Of a stretch of DNA of 64,000 nucleotides, positions 10,478-20,939 are shown piece by piece (within the stretch, counting starts at the first letter, position 1; each line of letters starts with the position of its first letter). This DNA comes from Bos javanicus. Its lineage: Eukaryota > Chordata > Mammalia > Artiodactyla > Bovidae. The notes under the pieces were generated by a model. The model saw nothing but the letters and a program-made list of their open reading frames with translations, had not been told where the DNA came from and did not search any database. Both the position numbers and the translations under genes were made by a program. The stretch is from the NCBI RefSeq assembly GCF_032452875.1, contig NC_083885.1, positions 64,347,925 to 64,411,924 on the forward strand, written 5' to 3'.

Positions 10478-11577
10478 TTATTCTGCTAAACATTGCTGTT
10501 GTTCAGTCACTATGTATGTATGAATTCTCTGATGGACGGTCAGGGAGGAGCCATGGCTAAAAGCCTTTCCACACACATTACATTTATAGGGTCTCTCTCC
10601 AGTATGAATTCTCTTATGCTGAATAAGTCCTATGTGATCGGTGAAGGCTTTCCCACAGTCAATACAATCAAAGGGCTTTTCTCCAGTGTGACAATACCTT
10701 CGATGACGTATAAGAGAAGCGTTCTGCTGGAAGGCTTTCCTACAGTCAATACATTTGTAGGGTCTCTTTCCAGTGTGAATCCTTCGATGATGAGCCAGGG
10801 ATGAACAATAACTAAAGGCCTTCCCACACTCGATACATTCATAGGGTTTCTCTCCAGTGTGAACTCTCTGGTGTTGGACAAGATATGCAAGCTGGCTGAA
10901 GGCTTTGTTACACTGCTTACACTGATAAGGTTTTTCTCCAGTATGAACTCTCTGATGTTGAATGAGATGAGCATTCTGGCTGAATGCTTTTCCACACTCA
11001 GTACATTTGAAGGGTTTTTCTCCTGTGTGGATTCTCTGATGTTGAGCAAGGTGGGCACTCTGGCTAAAGGCTTTTCTGCATTCGAGACATTCATAGGGTT
11101 TCTCTCCAGTATGAATTCTCTGATGAAGAGTAAGAGTTGAGAGTTTGCTGAAAGTTTTCTCACAGTCGTTACATTTCAAAAGTTTCTTTTCTCCATAGGC
11201 CTGCTTGTCTTTTTTCACAAAGGAATGTGTCTTTAAGCTTTTCTTATCTGTGTCAAAATTATATATTCTCTCTTTGATGGGAAATACCTGTTTTATATAC
11301 CATAATGTATTCAGATGAAAAATTGTCCCAGATTTGTTAAAGTGGTCGCCTTTCTCAATAAGGGTATCTATGTGACTGACTGTCTCTTGCCTAAAATGTG
11401 TCTTTGGACTTACCAGCTCCCTCTCAAACAGGTCTTCATACTTCCAGTTTTCCCCTAATGTGGAACATTCAAGGCCATAGCTTGTAAGTCTTTCCATTTT
11501 CATTGCCTGAGATAATTTTTCCTCATAGATGTCCTGGTTTAGAGATAATTCCTTTTTCATCCACACATACTCCAAGT
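10478..11577 (-). CDS. ZNF470: ZNF470 zinc-finger exon
   Basis: The acceptor (ATATCTTTCAG) ends at 11578. The first bases complete the split Asp codon, followed by LEYVWMKKELSLNQDIYEEK, a ZNF470-specific opening. Finger 6 has an extra residue between its histidines (HRRYCH). Fingers 1-8 all retain C2H2 ligands. Third codon positions are A/T-rich, as usual for KZFPs. After the last HQRIHT the frame reads YIVTEQQQCLAE and stops, and the matching DNA contains GACTGAACAACAGC, the BovB/Bov SINE 3' tail. Confidence 0.9.
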
Positions 11578-14500
11578 CTGAAAGATATTAAGAAAGCAAA
11601 TGTCTCCTTTATTTAATGCTAGAAGAACAGACACTTACAAAATAAAACCATGTGAATCACAACAGTTGCTGAAGCCTATAAAGGGACATGTTTTTGATAG
11701 TTTTTCAAGTTAGGTGATGTGACCATCTTTGCATTTCTAGAATAAACTCTCCTTGGCTATGGTATATTATTTCAACATGACTTTTTATTTAAGATATTGT
11801 ACCAATATTTATTATTGCATTAATAATTCCATTTTTTGGGATGCTATTTTGGTATCAAATGTTATACTATCTTCACAATAACATTTTAAAATAGTTCTTT
11901 TTATTCTCTGTCAAGGAAAACTTCAAACAATGATTTTTTTCTTTACAAGCTTTATATAATTACTGTGTGAAACTATTTGGGGTTAATTGCTTCTTTTTTG
12001 GGAGGAAGTAGTACTTAAATGACTTCCTACATATTTTCAGTGGTACCTGGTCTGTTCAAATTTTCTCTCTCTGGTGTCAGTTCTGGTAATTATAGTCTCA
12101 TAAAGTATCATCCATTTCATTAAGATTTTCAAATTGTTTACAAATAGTTGACTTTCAAAAATGGATTCATATCATTCTTTTAAGTACTTAGGCATCATTT
12201 ACCATTATTTCTTTCCTTGTGTCTTCTCTCATTTGTCCTGACAGTTTATATACTTTTATCTCTAGCAATATAAATCACTGTGCCTGATGAACTATGGAAT
12301 AAGGTTCGTGACATTGTATAGGAGACAGGGATCAAGACCATCCCCATGGGAAAAAAAATGCAAAAAAGCAAAATGTCTGGGGATGCCTTACAAATAGCTG
12401 TGAAAAGAAGAGAAGCAAAAAGCAAAGGAGAAAAGGAAAGATATAAACATCTGAATGCAGAGTTCCAAAGAATAGCAAGAAGAGATAAGAAAGCCTTCTT
12501 CTCTGATCAATGCAAAGAAATAGAGGAAAACAACAGAATGGGAAAGACTAGAGATCTCTTCAAGAAAATTAGAGATACCAAGGGAACATTTCATGCAAAG
12601 ATGGGCTTGGCTAACAGAAGCAGAAGATATTAAGAAGAGATGGCAAGAATACACAGAAGAACTGTACAAAAAGATCTTCACGACCAAGATAATCACGATG
12701 GTGTGATCACTGACCTAGAGCCAGACATCCTGGAGTGTGAAGTCAAGTGGGCCTTAGAAAGCATAACTACAAACAAAGCTAGTGGAGGTGATAGAATTCC
12801 AGTTGAGCTATTCCAAATCCTGAAAGATGATGCTGTGAAAGTGCTGCACTCAATATGCCAGCAAATCTGGAAAACTCAGCAGTGGCCACAGGACTGGAAA
12901 AGGTCAGTTTTCATTCCAATCCCAAAGAAAGGCAATGCCAAAGAATGCTCAAACTACTGCACAATCGCACTCATCTCACACGCTAGTAAAGTAATGCTCA
13001 AAATTCTCCAAGCCAGGCTTCAGCAATATGTGAACCGTGAACTTCCTGATGTTCAAGCTGGTTTTAGAAAAGGCAGAGGAACCAGAGATCAAATTGCCAA
13101 CATCCACTGGATCATGGAAAAAGCAAGAGAGTTCCAGAAAAACATCTATTTCTGCTTTATTGACTATGCCAAAGCCTTTGACAGTGTGGATCACAATAAA
13201 CTGTGGAAAATTCTGAAAGAGATGGGAATATCAGACCACCTGATCTGCCTCTTGAGAAATCTGTATGCAGGTCAGGAAGCAACAGTTAGAACTGGACATG
13301 GAACAACAGACTGGTTCCAAATAGGAAAAGGAGTATGTCAAGGCTGTGTATTGTCACCCTGCTTATTTAATTTATATGCAGAGTACATCATGAGAAACGC
13401 TGGACTGGAAGAAACACAAGCTGGAATCAAGATTGCCAGGTGAAATATCAATAACCTCAGATATGCAGATGACACCACCCTTATGGCAGAAAGTGAAGAG
13501 GAACTCAAAAGCCTCTTGATGAAAGTGAAAGTGGAGAGTGAAAAAGCTGGCTTAAAGCTCAACATTCAGAAAATGAAGATCATGGCATCTGGTCCCATCA
13601 CTTCATAGGAAATAGATGGGGAAACAGTGGAAACAGTGTCAGACTTTATTTTTGGGGGCTCCAAAATCACTGCAGATGGTGACTGCAGCCATGAAATTAA
13701 AAGACGCTTACTCCTTGGATGGAAAGTTATGACTAACCTAGATAGCATATTCAAAAGCAGAGACATTACTTTGCCAACAAAGGTCCGTCTAGTCAAGGCT
13801 ATGGTTTTTCCTTTGGTCATGTATGGATGTGAGAGTTGGACTGTGAAGAAGGCTGAGCGCCGAAGAATTGATGCTTTTGAACTGTGGTGTTGGAGAAGAC
13901 TCTTGAGAGTCCCTTGGACTGCAAGGAGATCCAACCAGTCCATTCTGAAGGAGATCAGCCCTGGGATTTCTTTGGAAGGAATGATGCTAAAGCTGAAACT
14001 CCAGTACTTTGGCCACCTCATGCGAAGAGCTGACTCATTGGAAAAGACTCTGATGCTGGGAGGGATTGGGGGCAGGAGGAGAAGGGGACGACAGAGGATG
14101 AGATGGCTGGATAGCATCACTGACTCGATGGACGTGAGTCTCAGTGAACTCCGGGAGTTGGTGATGGACAGGGAGGCCTGGCGTGCTGCGATTCACGGGG
14201 TCGCAAAGAGTCGGACACGACTGAGTGACTGATCTGATCTGATCTGGTGTGTAATTATTTCAGTTTTCCTGAGATTCATTGTTTTTTCTAAAATCTTGAA
14301 TTGAATGCTTAATTCACTTAAAAATTATTTATTGTTTATTAACATACAGTTTTAGTGACCTACCAACATCCACTTCTTGAAACTTTTGAGAACTGAAAGC
14401 AAGAAAAGGCCATACAACAAGCCTCAGAATAAACTAACCTCCTCACCTGAAGCTGATTTCCCTGCAGTATATGTCCACAGGCTCTCATCTATTGCTCTAA

Positions 14501-17500
14501 ACCAGAAAAAAAGCTTTTAAGCAGGACAGGGTAAAAAAACTAATAAACTGAAGAAAGTAACCTAAGCCAAAAAATCCTAGTAATTACAATAAAAGGGAGA
14601 AGACAGACAAAGAAGAAGGAAATAGGTAACATTAGTGAGTTAATTTCTTTATGTTTCATATGAGTATCAAAAGATGTTATTTTGAATCTCAAGTGGATGA
14701 GTTTTAAAATGCAAATTAAAAAATACATGAAGTCATAAAGTTAACAACTTTTAGAACTAAACTTTTTCAATTCAAGGTGTGGGATGGTGTGAAGGGGGAT
14801 TAAATAAAAAGCATAGACAACAAAACAAAAAGAAATAACAACAATAAAAAAGAAACAACAAAGAGAAAAATGATTAAAAGCAGAGAGAAAAACATAGCTA
14901 TATACTGGTTAACTTGATAAGTCACATTTTAAAGAAAGGAAACATTTCAACAAGTTTGAAAAATTAGACACAAACCTGCCTAAAGAATTAAAAAATGGCT
15001 CAAAATCAGGAATAATTATAACAATATAGTAACATAGGTAAACATCAATGCAACACAACAGAGTTCAGAAATAGACTGGTATTGGTAGAAGTCAGTAAAG
15101 GCGGTATGTTGTACCAGTGAGGAAGAGAAGAAAAGACCTGCTTGAAAAATACTGGTAGAGGGTTCCCCTGGTAGTCCAGTGGCTTACAGCTGGCCTGCCA
15201 ATGCAGGGGATGTGGGTTGGTCCCTGGTCTGGGCAAGTCCCACATGCCGCAGGGCAACTGAGCCTGTACAGCACAACTACTACGCCCACGCCCCGTGACC
15301 ACTGAAGCCTGCTCACCTAGAGCCCGTGCTCTGCAACAGGAGAAGCCACCCCAGGGAGAGGCCCATGCACCGCAGTGAAGGGGAGCCCCTGCTCACCGCA
15401 ACTACAGAAAGTCTGTGGCGCAGCAACGAAGAACCAGGACAGCCAAAATAAAGAAAGAAAAGGGTGTGTATGTGTGTGTGCTTAGTTGCTCAGCTGTAGC
15501 CCGACAGGCTCCTCTGTCCATAAAATCTAAAATGGTACAAAAAAAAAAAAGTTGTAGAACAAAAGGTTTCAATTTGGGAAGGACTTTGAGAGGTATTTTC
15601 CAACAAGTATCAGAGGGAAGAAACACCTTTAGAACTGTTTTCCTAGCTGTAGCTGTCCTGCATTTACCTGGGCACAGGCCTCTTGTCAACTCTCCTTTCA
15701 TCATCCAGGGCTCTTTATCTTGCTCCAGTAAAGAGATCACATCTGGTTTAGAAATGCAAAGACCTGTATGTAAAAGAAAACAAGAAAATTACCTATGCTG
15801 TGGATATTCCAGAGCCAAATGGTACTGAGAAAGAGAAACACTGTAGGAAAGTGTTGATAAAGACAGGACAGACTGCGGAGGGGAAAGACCCCTAAGGGGA
15901 GACAGAAGGCGGCACGTGCTCTCACCCAGTGAGGCCAGGCTGCTGTAGTTCTCTAACATCACTTTCTTGTACAAAGTCCTCTGAGCAAGAGTCAGCCATT
16001 CCCACTCATCTTGGGAGAAGTCGACGGCTACATCCGTGAAAGTCACTGCATCCTGAAATGACACAAATGTCCTCTTGCACAATTAGTGTTCATCCTGACT
16101 TAGCTGGCTCTAGGGTTATAAGTTAGGAAAAAAAAAAAAACTGGGTGAGTAATTGCAGTGGGGTGTCTAAATGACAGAGATTAAGTAGTTAGTTGAACTG
16201 AACAACTTTTCTGTCTAGTTACACTTTACATATTAGGAAAAAGAAAAATACAGAGATGCTCTCTGCTCTTAAAGCATTTTATGGTGTGAGGAGATATTCT
16301 CACATGAAAAAATGTTGACTGCATTCAAAACAGAGTGTCATCAGAATTTTGGCTACCTGATGCAAAAAGCCAACTCATTAGAAAAGACTTTAATGCTGGG
16401 AAAGACTGACAGCAGAAGGAGAAGGGGGCGGCAGAGGATGAGATGGTTAGAAAGCATCACCGACTCAATTCACATGAATTTGAGCAAACTCCGGGAGATA
16501 GTGAAGGACAAGGAAGCCTGGTATGCTGCCGTCCATGGGGTCACAAAGAGCAGGGCACCACTTAGTGAGTGAAAAACAACAACAACAATCATGGGAATTT
16601 CCCTGGCAGTCCAGCTGTTAAGACTCCATGCTCCCTCCCACTGCAGAGGACATGGGTTCAATCCCTAAGATCCTGCATGCCTTGCAGTGCAGCCAAAAGC
16701 ACAACACAAGAAAACAAACAAACAAAACCCCTAGGATATTACGAAGCAGTAAGTTATTTTATATGTTAGGAGTTAGCTCACTTTTCTACATGGAGAACTA
16801 AAGAGCTCTGGGACTGCAATAGCAAGTTTCAAGGAATGAGGCTGACCTGATGAGTATGACTTCAAGCTCCACAATATATTCTAAGAAATCTTAGTGTTCT
16901 TGAGATACTGAGGTATGCCTAAAAAATGAAAGAAAAACTGCCTAGCACTACTATTCTCTTTTGAAATACAAATATATTTGGATCAGGAGAGAACTCACTT
17001 GGCAAACTGGTTTTTGATAATCTGCTGAGAAGCATCAGGAGAGATCATACGAGATAAGTGCATGACAAGCAACCTGTGTCTTGCTACATGAACTGAATTT
17101 ATAACCAACCATGAAGTGAGGCTGGTTGTAGGGGGTGATGGGAGATTTTCCGTTCCTCTTTCTGTGATTTCATTTATATGAATATCTAAGAATCATTTCC
17201 ATAAATATCTAAGAATGAGTTTTGAATATACAGCAGTCTTGAGTAAGACCAGAGACAAAGGTCAGATTATTCCAAAGAGTTCAGACTCTAGCACTGGCTA
17301 GCTGGGTGGTCTTTGCCAAGTGGAATAACTCCTTTGTGCTTCAAGATTTCCCTCCTAAAAAAAATGAGAATAATTTCAGTACCTGCCTTAGAGCAGCACT
17401 GTGAGAATTAAATGAAGTAACAGGTGCAGTACAGGCTGCGTGCTCAAGAATTGTTATCTATGATAATGATGAAGGAAAGATGGGAATAAAAGAAGAGCAG

Positions 17501-18429
17501 CCCAGAAAGAGGGGAAACATTTGGTTTAATATTTCAATAAAAGCTTTACTTATATTTTACTAATTTCAGTATGTTATGGTAGTTAAGAACATGGCTGTGG
17601 TGGTGTGACACAGAAATAATTCTCATAAACACACAGGATTATGAGAGACAGCACAGGGAGAGCTCGTGGAAGAGCAACTCCCTGAGGACACTGCTGAGAG
17701 CATATTTATTAGAAGGTTATCTGACAGAGCTCAGAGGAGTATGACAAAAACCAGAAATCAAGCACAAAGGCAAACATACAAGGGAAATGGAATGAGTGTG
17801 TACACTACTTCTTTGAGGTCAGCGAAGGATCACATGGGATTCCTAAGGAGTTGTTCTGTGTACAGAACAGTATCTGCTGTGGGCTGATATGTTAGCCAAA
17901 ATATCTGTCTTATGGGCATGAGACAGGTGACACGAGAAAGAGCACAGCTACAAGATAGCAGAGCTTATATGAAGACTAGAAAGTACATTCTCCCACACAT
18001 GGTCTCTGAAGCCGGAACACCTATGTTCAAGTCCTGTTCTGCTCAGCAAACCTAAGCTATTAGTTTTGTTTTCAACCACTTAAGATATTTTAAATTCAAA
18101 AGAATAGTCGATTGAATTACATAGAAATATCACTGCCTAGATGGACGTTGAGTCTGAGCAAGCTCGGGGAGTTGGTGATGGACAAGGAAGCCTGGCGTGC
18201 TGCAGTCCATGGGGTTGCAAAGAGTCGGACATGACTGAGCAACTGAACTGAACTGATCTACCATTTCCGCTGCACTTCCTTAAATCCCAACGTTCCAATT
18301 TTCAGAAGGAAACAAACTTGCCAAAATCCTGAAAGCAAGCTAGTACTTTAGGAGAAAAAAGGGAATACTAACCAGGGACATGGCTTTAAGAAGTTCAATT
18401 CCCATCACCTCTTCTTCCTGGCTCCTCAT
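10478..18429 (-). CDS. ZNF470: ZNF470, KRAB C2H2 zinc-finger repressor, finger array truncated
   Basis: Nuclear sequence-specific DNA-binding protein. KRAB normally recruits TRIM28 to silence bound loci. Coding exons on the minus strand: 18429-18373, 16052-15926, 15763-15668 and 11577-10478. The phases close to 459 residues. Residues 1-19 match the ZNF470 leader, 20-62 are an intact KRAB A box (DVAVDF, DEWEWL, VMLENY), 62-94 a KRAB B box, 95-226 the ZNF470-type spacer, and about 227-447 eight C2H2 fingers joined by TGEKP linkers. Human ZNF470, as I recall it, is about 717 residues with about 17 fingers. Here the protein stops 12 residues after finger 8 in non-finger sequence that looks like a BovB/SINE tail, so the C-terminal half is lost. 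Promoter: CpG island at 23.6-24.2 kb. It may be a functional short protein or a decaying gene. The first exon is not identified. Confidence 0.88.
11580..12280. other. ZNF470 intron segment, no element recognised
   Basis: AT-rich intron sequence with several T-runs. It contains no exon-like open frame with splice sites and no repeat I could name. Confidence 0.4.
12284..14252 (+). mobile_element. BovB (RTE) LINE, 5'-truncated, inactive
   Basis: The largest BovB copy here carries most of the reverse-transcriptase and C-terminal region. The RT palm motif with YAKAFDSVDH is at about 13155-13190. The YADD motif follows at about 13460 but is cut off by an in-frame TGA at 13441. Other stops (12631, 13606) and the missing 5' endonuclease region confirm it is dead. 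The tail ends in GACTGATCTGATCTGATCTG. It is antisense to ZNF470 within the intron between KRAB B and the finger exon. Confidence 0.92.
14253..15157. other. ZNF470 intron, no element recognised
   Basis: AT-rich sequence with a strongly A-rich plus strand at 14805-14960 (AACAAAACAAAAAGAAATAA). Nothing coding was found. Confidence 0.4.
15158..15450 (+). repeat. CHR-type tRNA-derived SINE
   Basis: GGTTCCCCTGGTAGTCCAGT, TGCCAATGCAGGGGATGTGG, GGTCCCTGGTCTGGGCAAGT, CACATGCCGCAGGGCAACTG and the downstream CACCGCAGTGAAG/ GCAACGAAGAACCAGGACAG part indicate a long copy. A 40-bp Bov tail (15473-15515) follows. Confidence 0.8.
15668..15763 (-). CDS. ZNF470: ZNF470 KRAB B-box exon
   Basis: A canonical 96-nt exon between ACATACAG and GTAAATG. 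It encodes GLCISKPDVISLLEQDKEPW and more, the standard KRAB B consensus, in phase with the A-box exon. Confidence 0.92.
15926..16052 (-). CDS. ZNF470: ZNF470 KRAB A-box exon
   Basis: A canonical 127-nt exon (acceptor TGTCATTTCAG, donor CTGG|GTGAGAG). The A box keeps residues known to contact TRIM28 (DV, EW, MLE), so repression competence is expected. Confidence 0.93.
16345..16588 (+). mobile_element. BovB LINE 3' fragment
   Basis: Terminal part of BovB (CAACTCATTAGAAAAGACTT, AGAGGATGAGATGGTTAGAA, GGCATGCTGCCGTCCATGGG-like, CAACAACAACAA tail). Confidence 0.85.
16590..16728 (+). repeat. CHR SINE
   Basis: GGAATTTCCCTGGCAGTCCA, TTCAATCCCTAAGATCCTGC and GCAGCCAAAAGCACAACACAA make up the element, followed by an A-rich tail. 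It sits directly after the BovB fragment. Confidence 0.75.
17285..17470 (+). repeat. MIR SINE
   Basis: GCACTGGCTAGCTGGGTGGT, then AATGAGAATAATTTCAGTACCTGCCTT and GAGAATTAAATGAAGTAACA, a recognisable MIR core and 3' part. The rest of 16730-18120 is unassigned intron sequence. Confidence 0.6.
18125..18258 (+). mobile_element. BovB LINE 3' end fragment
   Basis: ATCACTGCCTAGATGGACGT, GCTCGGGGAGTTGGTGATGG, GCGTGCTGCAGTCCATGGGG and ACATGACTGAGCAACTGAAC mark the last 130 bp of BovB. Confidence 0.85.
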
Positions 18430-18461
18430 GTGGAGAAGGGCTTTACCCCAAGAGGGCAGAG
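18373..18461 (-). CDS. ZNF470: ZNF470 start-codon exon
   Basis: An 89-nt exon with a strong acceptor (TCCTTTCTCCTCCTCCCAG) and donor (CTG|GTTAGTA). The ATG at 18429 gives a 19-residue leader ending in LLKAMSL that aligns residue for residue with the ZNF470 leader and hands over in phase 0 to the KRAB A exon. Bases 18461-18430 are 5' UTR. Confidence 0.85.
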
Positions 18462-19470
18462 CTGGGAGGAGGAGAAAGGAACGATGCGAAACTGAGTAGC
18501 TCTGATAGTCACAGCCCAGAAACACATCCCTTCAGCTCCGTCTCTCGTCTACGCCACGCTCCTATTCCTACTGCACCCTCCTCTCACAGTCCAGGAAGTC
18601 GCTGGGAAACCTTTAGTTTACAGCGGGGGTTCTGCTCTGCTCTGGATTTTCAGGCTGAGCACAATCTCTCTCTCGCCCAAATCCAGCCTTTCATTAACAA
18701 TAGAGATGTATGAGGCATGCTGCATATATTAAAACTCTGATTTGACCTTCAGAATCTTCAACAAAAATGGGGAATCTTGTCACAGTTTCACATATGAAAG
18801 CTCTGGGAAGTAAAGTCTTTTGCACAAGTCACAAGCTTGTAAACAGTGGAGCCTAGTCACCAACGTAGATTTGCCTGACTCTTCCACCCAAGTTATTTAC
18901 TCAAGCAGACACCAGAAGGTAACAGGAAAAAATCCCCCATGTGCAACTAACTACTAAGGATTTGCAAAGAGTCTATGAGACTTGAAAAAAGCCATCTTCC
19001 CAAGAAAGAAGTATTATCACCTTGGTCACAACAGAGTCCATGTGGCTTGCAGATAGCTGGACCAAAAACCTGTCAGGAGACTCAGGTTCCCATTATGCTT
19101 TGTGACAAACTATGTAGTTCTGAAGAAGTCCCCTGTCCCCTGAGCCAAGTTTCTTCAATCAGGAAGAGGATAAACTGACTTGATTCTGGTTTCTTTCTTC
19201 TAAACTCCAGTGCTTTTTCAAAGCATTATAATGATGATTAAAAGAATGAACACTTATTAAGCACTGGTTATTATGCAGTAGGCACTACACCATGTACTTC
19301 ACAGGTATGAGCTCACTTAATCCTTATAACAGTCTTATGATGTATATAATATCATCCTCATTTTACATAACAAAAGCTGGGTCTTAAAGTTTAAAGAAAA
19401 AAACTCCTGCAGTGGAGGTCTTGGGATCTGAAGTCTTGAAGTTATTTAACCCTCTCAGGGTCAGTTTCTC
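18462..19470. other. ZNF470 intron 1, no gene seen
   Basis: Unassigned intron sequence. No repeat was confidently named here and no splice-flanked open frame was seen. Confidence 0.4.
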
Positions 19471-20042
19471 AACTGTCAAAGGTGGGTAAGAACATCACCC
19501 TAAGCAGATGTTGAAGGGCTTACATGAGACCCAGTATGAGGGGCACTCTAGACTCAGCCTGTCTTGGATGTGAATCCTGGCTCCTTTACTTACTAGTGAT
19601 TACTTGTCCTTTCTATGGCTCTGCTGCTGCTGCTAAGTTGCTTCAGTCATGTCCGACTCTGTGCAACCCCATAGACGGCAGCCCACCAGGCTTCCCCATC
19701 CCTGGGATTCTCCAGGCAAGAACACTGGAGTGGGTTGCCATTTCCTTCCCCAGTGCATGAAAGTGAAAAGTGAAAGTGAAGTCACTCAGTCGTGTCCGAC
19801 TCTTAGCGACCCCATGGACTGCAGCCTTCCAGGTTCCTCCATCCATGGATTTTCCAGGCAAGAGTACTGGAGTGGGGTGCCATTGCCTTCTCCGTTCTAT
19901 ACCTCAGTATCCTCGTCTGTAAAAAGGAGATAAGATAGCTTCCAGCTCATACTGTTTTGAGGTTTGGTGTTAATATCCCCCAAAGGTCTTAGAACCGTGT
20001 CTGGCCTAGAGAAAGCACTCAGTAAATATTAGCTACCATTAC
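19471..20042 (+). repeat. MIR SINE interrupted by a Bov-A2
   Basis: The 5' part (19471-19620: GTGAATCCTGGCTCCTTTAC, TTACTTGTCCTTTCTATGG) resumes after the insert (19894-20042: ATACCTCAGTATCCTCGTCTG, GAAAGCACTCAGTAAATATTAGC). Confidence 0.7.
19621..19893 (-). mobile_element. Bov-A2 SINE dimer nested in MIR
   Basis: Both BovA-type units are present in reverse complement, each with its CCACTCCAGT..TTGCC and AGTCGGACA..GACTG landmarks, joined by the diagnostic AAGTGAAAAGTGAAAGTGAA linker. TTCTAT on both sides may be the target-site duplication. Confidence 0.88.
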
Positions 20043-20319
20043 TGCATGCAGAAAAACAAGTGAAGAATAAGGCTATGAGCAGTGTTTCTCCCCCCTCTCT
20101 TTACTCACTCTGGCTGTGGAGGGGTGTGGCTGGAGACAGAGAAGTGTGAGGTAGGAATGGGGGAGTATTTCTGTTCACCTACTAAAAGGTGACTAAGCCA
20201 TGGAAAGGCTGGGATCCCTCAGCACTTCCAAATGAAGCTGTGAATCTCACCTTCCTCCCACAGCTCATCCCAGTGATAAATGGGACAGGACTCTAACAGA
20301 TTTTTACATTCATTAATTT

Positions 20320-20795
20320 TTAATTGGAGGATTATTGCTTTACAATGTTGTGTTGATTTCTAACATATCAACATGAATCGGCCATAGGTATACACATGTC
20401 CCCTCTATCTTGATTTCTAACATATCAACATGAATCAGCCATAGGTATACACAAGTCCCCTCTATCTTGAACCTCCCTCCTACCCCTCTATAGGTCATTA
20501 GAGCGCCAGGTTTGAGCACCCTGCATCATACAGCAAATTCCCACTGGATATCTGTTTTACACATGGCAATATATATGTTTCCATGGTACTCTCTCAATTC
20601 CCCAGCCGTGTCCACAAATCTATCCTCTAGGTCTGCATCTCTACTGCTACCAGGCAAACAGGATCATCAGTATCACTTTTCTAGATTCCATATGTATGTG
20701 TTAATATACGAGATTTGTTTTTCTTTCTGACTCACTTCACTCTGTATAACAGGGCCCAGGTTCATCCACCTCATTAGAACTGACTCAAATGAGTT
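20320..20795 (-). repeat. Ruminant L1 3' UTR with internal 57-bp duplication
   Basis: Reverse complement of the bovid L1 3' UTR (AATTGGAGGATTATTGCTTTACAATG at its A-tail side). The TGATTTCTAACATATCAACA to GTCCCCTCTATC segment is tandemly duplicated at 20354-20410 and 20411-20467. Confidence 0.7.
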
Positions 20796-20802
20796 CCTTT
20801 TT

Positions 20803-20937
20803 ATGCTGCTGCTGCTAAGTCGCTTCAGTTGTGTCCGAATCTGTGTGACTCCATAGACGGCAGCCCACCAGGCTCCTCTGTCCCTGGGATTCTGCAGGCA
20901 AGGACATTGGAGTGGGTTGCCATTCCCTCTCTGTTCT
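20803..20937 (-). repeat. Bov SINE half (BovA unit)
   Basis: TGCTGCTGCTAAGTCGCTTC, ACTCCATAGACGGCAGCCCA and TTGGAGTGGGTTGCCATTCC give one BovA unit in reverse complement. Confidence 0.8.
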
Positions 20938-20939
20938 TT

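Noticed and set aside
12346..14232. Reverse-transcriptase gene as a functional host or viral gene
   Set aside because: It is a BovB LINE relic with in-frame stops and no 5' half. No LTRs, gag or env are present, so it is not an endogenous retrovirus.
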